Below are positions 54,401 through 62,225 of a stretch of 64,000 nt of DNA, one piece after another. Below the pieces are notes generated by a model. It was given only the letters and a program-made list of their open reading frames with translations, did not search any database and was not told where the DNA came from. This DNA is from Umbribacter vaginalis. GTDB lineage: Bacteria > Actinomycetota > Coriobacteriia > Coriobacteriales > Eggerthellaceae. A program made the translations under genes and the position numbers. Numbering within the stretch: position 1 is the stretch's first letter; every line of letters begins with the position of its first letter. The stretch is taken from assembly GCA_001552935.1 (NCBI GenBank), contig KQ959705.1, positions 26,098 to 90,097 of the forward strand, given 5' to 3'.

Positions 54401-56356
54401 TCGGTGGCTCATCTGGGCGTTTTGGAGCGCCCGATTCGCCTTGTTGACCAGTGGATGTATCACACGCGCCTGTATGCGGCAGCAAAAGTGGTAACGCAGC
54501 GCAACGACCTTGATCTTATCCAGCTGAATAGTTTTGGGTGCGGGCTTGATGCGCTTACCTGCGACCAAGTGCAAGAAATTTTGGAAGCTGCGGGGAAAGT
54601 GTACACGGTACTCAAAATCGACGAAGTGTCGAATTTAGGTGCAGCACGTATTCGCGTGCGCTCGCTTTTGGCTGCTTTGCGCGATAAACAGGAACGTGAG
54701 CAGGAAAAACATCCTGGCACACCGGAGGAGCACGAACAACAACACACTCTGCCAAGCGAAGCACGTTTGCAGATTGTCGATTCGTTCATTCTTGTGCCTC
54801 CCAATGACATTGATGCGCACGTTTCCGCGCCAGCCGCAACCTCCGCGCACGCTGTTTCTGCACGTGTAAACGCTTCATCAGCTGCACAAAACAAGGCTTC
54901 GCGCGGCGCTGCGCCAGCCGCTGCTCCAACACCAGCCGCATCAGTCGCGTTAGACGCCCCGACACCATCCGCTCCCAACGCCGCATCGGTGCCATCTTCC
55001 GAGGTGTCATGCTGTAAAGCACCTGTTCACGCATATGAAAAAGCCGATTTATACGTACAAGATTTCTTCACGCAGCGCACATCGTCCTCAACAGCTTTCA
55101 AGCGCGTTCAATTTACGCAGCGTATGCGCGAGGAAGGTTGGACTATTCTTGCACCGCAGATGGCACCTATCCATTTTGAAATTCTTGCGGAAGCGTTCCA
55201 CCGTTTTGGTTATAACGTTGAGCTTTTGCCGAGCGTCGATCCGAAAGCAACAGAAATTGGATTAAAATACGTGAACAACGACATTTGTTATCCGTCAATT
55301 TTAGTAACAGGCCAGATTATGGAAGCTGTTTTGTCGGGTCGCTATGACACCAATAAGCTTGCCGTGGTAATTTCTCAAACAGGAGGCGGATGTCGTGCCA
55401 CGAACTACATCTCGCTTATTCGTAAAGCGCTTAAAGCTGCAGGTTTGTCGCACATTCCTGTTATTTCGCTATCAACAGCTAAATTGGGAGAGAATAACCC
55501 CGGATTTAAACTGAGTAGCGCTATGTTGATGCAGGCAGTGTATGCGTTTTTGTATGGCGATGTGCTTATGCAATGCCTGTATCGCACGCGCCCGTACGAA
55601 GCTCAAAAAGGTGCTGCATACCAGCTATTTCGTCGATATATGGAACTGTGTAAATCGCAGATGCGTACCGGTTTGCGCTATATGCGTTTTGTACAAACGT
55701 GTCGTTGTATCGTGCGCGATTTCGATGCTTTACCCCTCATAAATGACCAGTCAAAACCGCGCGTTGGCGTAGTAGGAGAAATTCTTGTAAAGTTCCATCC
55801 AACAGCGAATAACAATGTTGTGGAAGTTATTGAAGCGCAAGGCTGCGAAGCGCGTGTGCCAGGAATTGTGGAGTTTTTCCTGTTTGGGATTGCAGGTGCT
55901 ATTTTTCAACGCAAGCCGCTCGGTCGTTCACGAAAAGGTGAAATTGGATCTCGTATTGCGCTGGCAGTATTACAAGCATTGCGGGCTCCTGTCAATAGAG
56001 CGCTGCGCACATCGAAACGCTTCGAGCCACCAGCCGATATTTATACGATGGGATCATATGCCTCTGACATTCTTAGTTTGTGCAATTCAATGGGAGAGGG
56101 CTGGCTTTTAACTGCTGAAATGGTAGAACTCATTAAAACTGGTACGCCAAATATCATTTGCGCTCAGCCGTTTGCATGCCTACCGAATCATGTGGTTGGT
56201 AAGGCGGTTATAAAACAGTTGCGTACGCTGTATCCGTTAAGTAATATTGTTGCCATCGACTACGATCCTGGTTCTTCGGAAGTAAACCAGCTTAATCGTA
56301 TAAAATTGATGATTTCGGTAGCAAAATCGAATGCGCGCAAAAAATCACACCACTAA
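51485..56356 (+). CDS. Giant acyl-CoA dehydratase activase-related protein (two BcrAD/BadFG domains plus DUF2229)
   Basis: A 1623-residue protein. Two ASKHA ATPase domains lie at about 1-265 (GIDIGSTTVKLAVLD, NGQCAGGTGAFIDQ, SRCGVFAKTD) and 320-585 (GLDAGSTTFKAAL, CSSGCGSFIESFA, SRCTVFMNS); each keeps the two Cys that hold the bridging [4Fe-4S] cluster in HgdC-type activators. After an Ala/Pro/Thr-rich linker (585-655) comes the DUF2229 region with CGLCSNNC (about 672-680) and NRCERG. A second linker (about 1090-1175) precedes an HgdB-like C-terminal part (YVNNDICYPSIL, GGGCRATNY). Such fusions occur in anaerobes; substrate unknown. The linkers are unusually long. Confidence 0.9.
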   Translation: MYYLGIDIGSTTVKLAVLDERYQLLYSTYERHHSDVRATLTQVIETAAAHFPGKTMTIAITGSGGLLLANWLHVSFVQEVIASKEAVEAFIPQTDACIELGGEDAKIIFFDQSIEQRMNGQCAGGTGAFIDQMATLLDTDATGLNELAKSCKTLYPIASRCGVFAKTDVQPLLNEGARKEDIAASIFQAVVTQTIAGLACGRPIRGYVAFLGGPLQYLSELRKRFIVTLQLDDEHTIVPNNAHLFVAQGCAVAGYMCDEPHLETLDSLLVRLKTLGEQQGSEVQRLPALFEAPDDYARFKRRHDAQCVPRGDIAHAKGALFLGLDAGSTTFKAALIDSDGRVLWSFYKSNKGEVIGSAKEALRQLYAAIPQGAFIGHATVTGYGEALLLQALRVDSGEIETVAHLRGAQELLPQVDFILDIGGQDMKCLRIRNGAIDSIMLNEACSSGCGSFIESFAAGLGIPIANFAQTAIEARQPVDLGSRCTVFMNSRVKQAQKEGATVGDIAAGLALAVIKNALFKVIKIRDAHDVGTCGIVQGGTFLNDAVLRAFEQLAQVDAFRPDMAGNMGAYGAALLARDRYRKQCERVSAGAGADASGTAASGAQSAPQPALHPAPRASQPTATQPTSVPVSVFSPAQTHATGTAASASSAIRSTIVSAEEIDSINPTHKTTRCGLCSNNCLLTINSFGRDPLTGKTRRFITGNRCERGAGHSGKNQRSIPNVFAYKNKRLFSYKPLDADDAPRGTVGIPRALNMYENYPFWFTFFTSLKFRVELSDNSSKELFSSGIESMPSESVCYPAKMAHGHVMNLLARHPDFIWMPCSKWERQEDAGAGNHYNCPIVASYSEALRLNIDQLNDTDTAFLNPWIPYDKKDYLKERLFIELCQNNSQVVGRHAALPTRAEIDAAVERAWDEDEAFKRDIRMKGQETLMWMQQTGTHGIVLAGRPYHNDPEINHSIPELLTSFGLAVLTEDSVAHLGVLERPIRLVDQWMYHTRLYAAAKVVTQRNDLDLIQLNSFGCGLDALTCDQVQEILEAAGKVYTVLKIDEVSNLGAARIRVRSLLAALRDKQEREQEKHPGTPEEHEQQHTLPSEARLQIVDSFILVPPNDIDAHVSAPAATSAHAVSARVNASSAAQNKASRGAAPAAAPTPAASVALDAPTPSAPNAASVPSSEVSCCKAPVHAYEKADLYVQDFFTQRTSSSTAFKRVQFTQRMREEGWTILAPQMAPIHFEILAEAFHRFGYNVELLPSVDPKATEIGLKYVNNDICYPSILVTGQIMEAVLSGRYDTNKLAVVISQTGGGCRATNYISLIRKALKAAGLSHIPVISLSTAKLGENNPGFKLSSAMLMQAVYAFLYGDVLMQCLYRTRPYEAQKGAAYQLFRRYMELCKSQMRTGLRYMRFVQTCRCIVRDFDALPLINDQSKPRVGVVGEILVKFHPTANNNVVEVIEAQGCEARVPGIVEFFLFGIAGAIFQRKPLGRSRKGEIGSRIALAVLQALRAPVNRALRTSKRFEPPADIYTMGSYASDILSLCNSMGEGWLLTAEMVELIKTGTPNIICAQPFACLPNHVVGKAVIKQLRTLYPLSNIVAIDYDPGSSEVNQLNRIKLMISVAKSNARKKSHH

Positions 56357-56381
56357 GCTTGCTTTGTGGCTCTGTGATTGA

Positions 56382-56390
56382 TGATACAAT
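56382..56390 (+). promoter_or_regulatory. Extended -10 promoter upstream of the small membrane-protein gene and rsmI
   Basis: TGATACAAT is an extended -10 box 70 bp before ATG 56460 and just past the activase stop. A TTGCTT lies 20 bp further up. Confidence 0.4.
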
Positions 56391-56459
56391 ACGTTTCGTT
56401 CACGTGGTTCAATGGTGTGGAACGCTGAACGGAAGGGAACGAAAACCGAAAGGAAAGGT

Positions 56460-56807
56460 ATGCACTCCTTTGAACTTTTACCTCGTAGCGGCGATATTAT
56501 GCTTGCGCTGGGAATTGCAGTTGTCCTGATCGCATTTATTGCGCTGCTGGTAATTTCGCGTATTCGAAAGCGTTCAGCCAATCGCCTTAACACCAAGTTA
56601 AGCCGCGAAGAATTATTAAACGCTGCACATTATAAATCGCAGGCTTCATATCATGCCAGTTCAGCTGCAAGAAAAGCATCTGGAATTGCCGATTGTGTAT
56701 CGTGTGACGAATCGTCCTTATTGGGTGACGAATTGGGATTAAACGCACGCCAGCCAGCTTCTCGCAAAGGTGACTCCAACCATCGAGGACGCCATGCACG
56801 CCCCTAA
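56460..56807 (+). CDS. Small single-helix membrane protein of unknown function
   Basis: A 115-residue protein: short N-terminus (MHSFELLPRSGD), one membrane helix (IMLALGIAVVLIAFIALLVI), a basic stretch (SRIRKRSANR) and a polar tail with CVSC. GAAAGGAAAGGT precedes ATG 56460. Its 3' end overlaps the rsmI start by 14 bp in a different frame, which suggests translational coupling. No family recognised. Confidence 0.65.
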   Translation: MHSFELLPRSGDIMLALGIAVVLIAFIALLVISRIRKRSANRLNTKLSREELLNAAHYKSQASYHASSAARKASGIADCVSCDESSLLGDELGLNARQPASRKGDSNHRGRHARP

Positions 56808-57702
56808 CAGCGCAGGTCAGAACAGCGCAGGTCGGCAGGAAGATCATGGGCGGCTTGTTATATGTCCAACACCTATTGGAAACTTGCGTGATATAACGCT
56901 TCGTACGCTTGATGCTCTTGCGAACTGCGATTATGTATGTGCTGAAGACACACGTGTTACTGCTAAGTTACTGAACGCATATAATATCTCAAAGCCTCTT
57001 ATTCGTATGGACGAAAATACTATCAAGCGTAAGGCGTCACGTGTTATTGCTGATATACAAGCTGGTAAACAGGTATGTTATTGTTCGGATGCGGGTATGC
57101 CAGGCGTTTCTGACCCTGGTATTGCGCTGCTTGCGCTTGCGTATGAACAGCATGTTTCAGTATGTGTGCTACCTGGAGCAAGCGCTTCAATTACAGCATT
57201 TGTTGCAAGTGCATCATCGTTTTCAAACTTCTATTTTGTAGGCTTTCCTCCACGTAAAAAAAGTGCCTTTCGAGAATTTCTCAATTCGTTGGCGAATTTA
57301 CCTGCGGCTATTATCTTTTATGAAAGTCCGCACCGTTTGATTGCTACATTAGAACTGCTGGCTGAGGTATTTCCGCAGCGTCAGCTGTGTGTTTTACGGG
57401 AGCTTACCAAAGTGCATGAAGAAGTGTATCGCGATTCAAGCTCGCACGTTCTTGAGCATTTTTCTTTGCAGCATGAACAGGGTGGTATTCGCGGCGAGCT
57501 TGTGATTGTTCTTGACGGTGCACGACACGAGGTATCACAAGAAGAAGTAAAACGTTCACGTGACGATGCGCGTACCTATTTAGAACAATTAGCTCATGAG
57601 GGAATGTCAATGCGAGATGCATGTAAAATGGCAGTTCAACAGTGCAATATGTCGAAAAATACCATCTATGATATAGCGCTTGGCGTGTACGGTAAAGCAT
57701 AG
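56794..57702 (+). CDS. rsmI: 16S rRNA (cytidine1402-2'-O)-methyltransferase
   Basis: A 302-residue SAM-dependent enzyme that methylates the ribose of C1402 in the decoding centre. The family start LVICPTPIGNLRDITLRTLDAL, AEDTRVTAKLL, CSDAGMPGVSDPG, the VLPGASA loop and FYESPHRL are all present. ATG 56794 has GAGGACGCC before it; GTG 56770 is possible. Its first codons contain a short duplication (NSAGQNSAG). Confidence 0.95.
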   Translation: MHAPNSAGQNSAGRQEDHGRLVICPTPIGNLRDITLRTLDALANCDYVCAEDTRVTAKLLNAYNISKPLIRMDENTIKRKASRVIADIQAGKQVCYCSDAGMPGVSDPGIALLALAYEQHVSVCVLPGASASITAFVASASSFSNFYFVGFPPRKKSAFREFLNSLANLPAAIIFYESPHRLIATLELLAEVFPQRQLCVLRELTKVHEEVYRDSSSHVLEHFSLQHEQGGIRGELVIVLDGARHEVSQEEVKRSRDDARTYLEQLAHEGMSMRDACKMAVQQCNMSKNTIYDIALGVYGKA

Positions 57703-57781
57703 ACGTGTACGCTCACCGTGAAATTTCCTCAATACAATCAATGTGCTCAACACGCTTAATCCGGTGAGGGCGATTGATGTG

Positions 57782-59038
57782 CTAAATCCGATTGATTTGT
57801 CGCGCTACTTTGTTATACCAATCTTCCCAGGTAGGAGGGCAATATTTTTTTGCTGCACGCAAAGTAAGCGTGTATCCATAGCCACGCGCTAAGCCAGCAA
57901 CGTGTGCATTGATTGCTTCATCCCATGATGACCAGCTGCTATTACCCCAACCCCAGGCGTTATGTGGTCGGAAACAGTAGCGTCCTTGTGTGCTTTCAAC
58001 CATCGATATTGCAGGTGAAAAGCGTGGATCAATACCATGACGCCATGCTGCACGGGCAAAGGTTTCTCCGTGTCCGCCTAATGGCGATGAACCTAGAAAT
58101 GCATTTATGCGCGCTGCCCACTGCTGAACGAACGCTTCTTCATCGCTGTTCCAATTTGCATGATCGGCTTCAACGTTACCAGTAATGGCTGGTCGCGAAG
58201 CAGATGCTGAGGGCGCATTCTGCGTTGCTTGTTCTGTTTGCGCCGATCCGTTTGATGCTGCTTCGTTTTGATTGCTCGTATGATTAGAAGAGATGTTAGG
58301 TGTTCCTGGCAGTGCTTGTACGGTGTTTGCAACATCTTGCACAGCGGCATTCTGTGTCGCTTGAGCAAGCTCTTGAGCCTGGCGTTCAAGCTCTGCCTGA
58401 GCGCGCCGCTGGGCTTCTTTACGTGCATTTTGTGCATCACGCAGCGCACTTTGAGCTTGCTGTGCTCCAAGTGTTGCTTCTTTTTCATGGGCATTAAGCT
58501 CCATGCGCGCATTAGCAACACGTTCTCTCATTGTTTTAAGGGCGTTAAGCTCGGTAAAATTTTTCTTAGTAAGCTTCATCACGTAGGTGAATTGAAAAAT
58601 AAATTGCGAGAAATTTTTGGAATCGAGCAACATAGAAAGAATAGATGAGCTATCGCTTTGAATTTTATACAACGAATGAGCGGCACGTAATCCACGCTGT
58701 TCTTGTGTGGGAAGCGCTTCATTAATGCGCTGAATTTCTTGCTCGTTTTGGCGAATTTCCTGCTTAATACCAGCAAGTTTTTCTTTTGCAGCTTCATAGT
58801 TTTGCGAACTTGCTTCTATTTTCTTTTGCAGTTCGTCAAGTGTTGGGTCGGCAGTATCATTGTCGGCATACGCAGAGGTGATAGTTGGCGTGGGGTATAT
58901 ACCGTAAACGAAGCTTGCACATGATAAGCTGAGCGCTAAGATGCTTGTTATACTTACGCGCACACACCATGTTGGTAACGATATTCGATAGTTGCGTTCA
59001 ATCTGTTTACGAAATATTCCCATAAATGAGTGTTTCAT
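57782..59038 (-). CDS. Secreted coiled-coil protein with a lysozyme-like wall-hydrolase domain
   Basis: A 418-residue protein read leftward from ATG 59038 with AGAGGTG before it. A basic head precedes a signal peptide (VSITSILALSLSCASFVYG, ending near ITSAYA). Residues about 75-250 form a coiled coil with SILSMLLDSKNFSQFIFQF, closely like the coiled coil of the NlpC/P60 protein at 39187. An Ala/Gln/Asn/Ser linker follows, then a C-terminal domain (about 305-418) with a possible catalytic Glu in ISMVESTQGRYCF and NAWGWGNSSW, suggesting a lytic-transglycosylase or glucosaminidase fold. The frame is open upstream to 59206, but that part lacks a signal. Confidence 0.8.
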   Translation of the reverse strand: MKHSFMGIFRKQIERNYRISLPTWCVRVSITSILALSLSCASFVYGIYPTPTITSAYADNDTADPTLDELQKKIEASSQNYEAAKEKLAGIKQEIRQNEQEIQRINEALPTQEQRGLRAAHSLYKIQSDSSSILSMLLDSKNFSQFIFQFTYVMKLTKKNFTELNALKTMRERVANARMELNAHEKEATLGAQQAQSALRDAQNARKEAQRRAQAELERQAQELAQATQNAAVQDVANTVQALPGTPNISSNHTSNQNEAASNGSAQTEQATQNAPSASASRPAITGNVEADHANWNSDEEAFVQQWAARINAFLGSSPLGGHGETFARAAWRHGIDPRFSPAISMVESTQGRYCFRPHNAWGWGNSSWSSWDEAINAHVAGLARGYGYTLTLRAAKKYCPPTWEDWYNKVARQINRI

Positions 59039-59265
59039 ACACCTCTTTTCAACCCCTCGTATAGTTCGTTTCAATCGTTTTATTATATCGAGAAACGCTG
59101 CAAGCTCCAAAACGGCACGCTTCTGTGTGCCTTGCTCTACAAAACACCAGTTCAGAAAATTACTAATGTGTAGATTTTGTTTATACTTCATACTCAAAAC
59201 CCTCAATTACTCTATTAAATACAAGAAAATTGGACATGCATCCATGTGGAAATGATTGGTACGTG

Positions 59266-59271
59266 TATACT
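59266..59271 (+). promoter_or_regulatory. -10 box (TATACT) upstream of metG
   Basis: TATACT lies 52 bp before the metG ATG in the 284-bp divergent gap. No convincing -35 is present at 16-18 bp. Confidence 0.3.
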
Positions 59272-59322
59272 TGATGCTATATACATAAACTAACTAAAAG
59301 CGGCATATCAAAGGATTTTCAA

Positions 59323-60993
59323 ATGTCACACGATTCATTTTCTCTCACAACGCCTATTTACTATGTAAATGCAGCTCCTCATTTGGGAACAGCGTATACA
59401 ACGGTTGCGGCAGACGTTATTACGCGCTACGAGCGTATGAAAGGTCGGGCTGTGTCGTTTGTGACAGGTCTTGATGAACACGGCCAAAAAGTGGCAAGTA
59501 CCGCTGAAAGCAAGCATATGACGCCTCAAGCGTGGTGCGATTCCATGGTTCCTGCATTCAAAGACGCCTGGGAGATGCTCGATATACGCTATACCGATTT
59601 TGTACGTACCACCGAGCCGCGTCACACGAAAACGGTGCAGCAGTTTTGGAACGACCTGTTTGAAAAGGGTTTTCTGTATAAAAGTTGCTACGAGGGCTGG
59701 TATTGCGTGCATGAGGAAACCTACTACACGCAAAGTGACATCGAATTTGACGAAAATGACGTTGAAGTGTGTCCCGAGTGCCACCGTCCGTTGCAACATT
59801 CGGCAGGCGAAGAGAACTGGTTTTTCAAGCTGTCCGAGTTTCAGGATAAGTTGCTTGCATTTTACGATGAACATCCCGATTTCATTCGTCCTATTACCAG
59901 GAGAAATGAAGTGGTGTCGTTCGTGAAAAGCGGCTTGCGTGATTTGTCTATTTCGCGTTCAACATTTAGCTGGGGTGTCCCGCTTACCTTCGATGAAGGG
60001 CACGTTGCTTATGTATGGGCAGACGCGCTGTTGTCGTATTTTACGGGAAACGGTTTTGCAGACAGCAGTCGACCAGGTGATTTTGAGCGTTTTTGGCCGC
60101 CTGCGTACCATATTGTGGGCAAGGACATTTTGCGTTTTCATTGCGTGATTTGGCCTGCCATGCTGATGGCGGCAGGGTATCCTATTGCACATTGCGTGTT
60201 TGGCCACGGCTTTTTGCTTACCAAGGGCGAAAAAATGTCGAAGTCGCGCGGGAACGCTATGCAACCAGCCGATTTAGTGCGCGTGTTCGGTTCGGATGCG
60301 TATCGCTATTATTTTATGAGTGACATTCAATTTGGTCATGACGGTTCAATTTCGCTTGAGCGCATGACGCAAGTTTACAATGCCGACTTGGCAAATACGT
60401 GGGGAAACTTATGCAGCCGCGTGTTTAATATGACACAAAAATATTTTGATGGGCAGGTGCCGTGCATTGACGGTAGTGGTGACGGTGATGGTGCTGGCGG
60501 TGTTTCCGAACATGCTGCGGCAGAAAGTGCTGATGCAGCGTTTGTTCCTACACCCGCACAAGACGCGTTGTTGCATGACAATCCGCTTCGCGATTTAGCT
60601 GATAAGCTGCTCGAAAAATACGATCCCGCCATGGAAGCGCTTGACTACATGGGCGCCGCATTAGCTGTGCAAGAGCTTGCCTCACGTGTGAATTTGTACG
60701 TTGAGCAGTCGGCTCCGTGGACGCTTGCGAAACATTCCAGCACGCAGCCTCATTTGAAGCAGGTAATCTATAACTCGCTTGAAGCAATTCGCCTGATTGC
60801 GTTGTATTTAAGCCCCTTCATGCCGCGCACGTCGGCTGAGGTGTATCGCCGCTTGGAGCTTGACATCAACGAAGTGCGCAATTTCGCACATGAGAGTCAG
60901 TGGGGTATGCTTTCATCAGGCAATAAGGTAGAAGTTGGGGAAGCGCTGTTCCCTCGCTTGGATATTTCGTCGCTGAATTTGGACGATGAATAA
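59323..60993 (+). CDS. metG: Methionyl-tRNA synthetase (canonical)
   Basis: A 556-residue class I synthetase charging tRNA-Met. The HIGH-type motif lies in YYVNAAPHLGTAY, TGLDEHGQKVA follows, a CPEC pair is present, FWPPAYHIVGKDILRFH is typical, and the KMSKS loop is intact (KGEKMSKSRGN). It is the short B. subtilis-like type without the C-terminal tRNA-binding domain. A Gly/Asp/Ala-rich insert (GSGDGDGAGG and on) sits near residue 385. AAAGGA precedes the ATG. The stop codon overlaps the ATG of tatD. It contrasts with the paralogue at 36615, which lacks a working KMSKS. Confidence 0.96.
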   Translation: MSHDSFSLTTPIYYVNAAPHLGTAYTTVAADVITRYERMKGRAVSFVTGLDEHGQKVASTAESKHMTPQAWCDSMVPAFKDAWEMLDIRYTDFVRTTEPRHTKTVQQFWNDLFEKGFLYKSCYEGWYCVHEETYYTQSDIEFDENDVEVCPECHRPLQHSAGEENWFFKLSEFQDKLLAFYDEHPDFIRPITRRNEVVSFVKSGLRDLSISRSTFSWGVPLTFDEGHVAYVWADALLSYFTGNGFADSSRPGDFERFWPPAYHIVGKDILRFHCVIWPAMLMAAGYPIAHCVFGHGFLLTKGEKMSKSRGNAMQPADLVRVFGSDAYRYYFMSDIQFGHDGSISLERMTQVYNADLANTWGNLCSRVFNMTQKYFDGQVPCIDGSGDGDGAGGVSEHAAAESADAAFVPTPAQDALLHDNPLRDLADKLLEKYDPAMEALDYMGAALAVQELASRVNLYVEQSAPWTLAKHSSTQPHLKQVIYNSLEAIRLIALYLSPFMPRTSAEVYRRLELDINEVRNFAHESQWGMLSSGNKVEVGEALFPRLDISSLNLDDE

Positions 60994-62225
60994 TGGACGC
61001 ACACAAGGACGCCCACCTGCAAGCGTGTAATGGCATACGTGTGGGTGAAGATTGTGCCACGCTCAATGTTGCATCCAACACTGCAACGTGTGCCGCACCC
61101 GACGCCGCGACTTGCGCTACACCCACGCCCGCACCCGACGCTGCGACTTGCGCTACACCCATGCCCGCACCCGACGCCGCGCAAGACGAGGAGCAGTGGG
61201 TGGCAAGCAGCGATTTTTTCTTCTATAAAAAGAAGAAAAAAGGCAAGTTTGCGCAGGTAGAGTATCCACGGCTTCCGATGAGTGTTGTCGATACGCACAC
61301 ACATTTTCATATGCTGCCCGATCCGGCGTTTGAGCTGGCGCGTTGCGCGTTTCATCACGTTGATTTTTTGGGAATGATTACCGATCCGTCTGAAACTGGA
61401 ACCTCAAAAGCTGATGCGCTTGATACGTGGTTGCAGCGCTGCAGCTCGGAATTTTTAGTGCATGTGGATGGAGCATATCAGGCTCCTGAAGTGGGGATAA
61501 TTGCGGGCATTCATCCGCATAACGCGCGCTTGTTTACGCCTGCGGTGCGCGAGCAACTGTGCCAGCTGCTTGTCCGTGTGCGCTGTCGTGCGGTTGGCGA
61601 AGTGGGGCTTGATTACTATTACGATTTATCGCCGCGCGATGTGCAGCAGCAGGTGTTTCGCGAGCATATCCGCTTGGCGCATCACTTCAAGTTGCCCATC
61701 ATGTTGCATTTGCGTGATGCTGAGCTTGCTGCAGATGACAGCGAACATGCTGTTGCTGGCGAAAGTACCGCGAATACGTCGAATGATAGCGAACGTGCTG
61801 CGAACAGTTTGTCACCAGCCATAACTGCCAACGCGCACGCCGATGCGCTCCGTATTCTGCGTGAAGAGGGTTTTCCCGAAGCGGGCACCATCGTTCATTG
61901 CTGCACGCTTACTGCTGACGAGCTGCGCCCCTTCGTAGAGGCTGATTGTTATATTGCTTATGGTGGCGCGTTTACGTTCAAAAAGAATGAAGCGGTGCGC
62001 CGTGCTATGGAAATTGTTCCTTTGAACAGGCTGTTAACTGAAACCGATTCTCCATATATGGCACCTGAGCCCATGCGTGGAACAACGTGCACGCCCGCTC
62101 ATGTTATTTTTAACGCGCATGCGCTTGCTGCGTGGCGTGTCGAGGCCTTGGGCGAAAGTGAAATGCAGGTTTATCAGGCATTATGGGATAACGCTCATCG
62201 TATTTTGCGAAGGAGACCTTCTTGA
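60993..62225 (+). CDS. tatD: TatD-family metal-dependent deoxyribonuclease with added low-complexity regions
   Basis: A 410-residue protein. The TatD core starts near residue 95 with VVDTHTHFHM (first metal pair), then GIHPHNARLF, GEVGLDYYYDLSP, PIMLHLRDA, IVHCCT and ETDSPYMAP, so all metal ligands are present. It is a 3'-5' DNase or DNA-repair nuclease in other bacteria. The first 70 residues contain a 12-residue repeat (APDAATCATPTP) encoded by 36-bp tandem DNA, and a Ser/Ala/Asn-rich insert occupies about residues 248-280. It overlaps metG by one base and the next gene by four. Confidence 0.92.
   Translation: MDAHKDAHLQACNGIRVGEDCATLNVASNTATCAAPDAATCATPTPAPDAATCATPMPAPDAAQDEEQWVASSDFFFYKKKKKGKFAQVEYPRLPMSVVDTHTHFHMLPDPAFELARCAFHHVDFLGMITDPSETGTSKADALDTWLQRCSSEFLVHVDGAYQAPEVGIIAGIHPHNARLFTPAVREQLCQLLVRVRCRAVGEVGLDYYYDLSPRDVQQQVFREHIRLAHHFKLPIMLHLRDAELAADDSEHAVAGESTANTSNDSERAANSLSPAITANAHADALRILREEGFPEAGTIVHCCTLTADELRPFVEADCYIAYGGAFTFKKNEAVRRAMEIVPLNRLLTETDSPYMAPEPMRGTTCTPAHVIFNAHALAAWRVEALGESEMQVYQALWDNAHRILRRRPS
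61095..61181 (+). repeat. 36-bp in-frame tandem repeat inside tatD
   Basis: Copies at 61095-61130 and 61131-61166 differ at two bases; a partial third copy runs to 61181. The period is a multiple of three, so the frame is kept and each unit adds 12 residues. Confidence 0.9.

Noticed and set aside
51485..56356. Frameshifted fusion artefact explaining the 1623-residue activase
   Set aside because: A single uninterrupted frame with all domain motifs in order, and fused proteins of this architecture are known in anaerobes.
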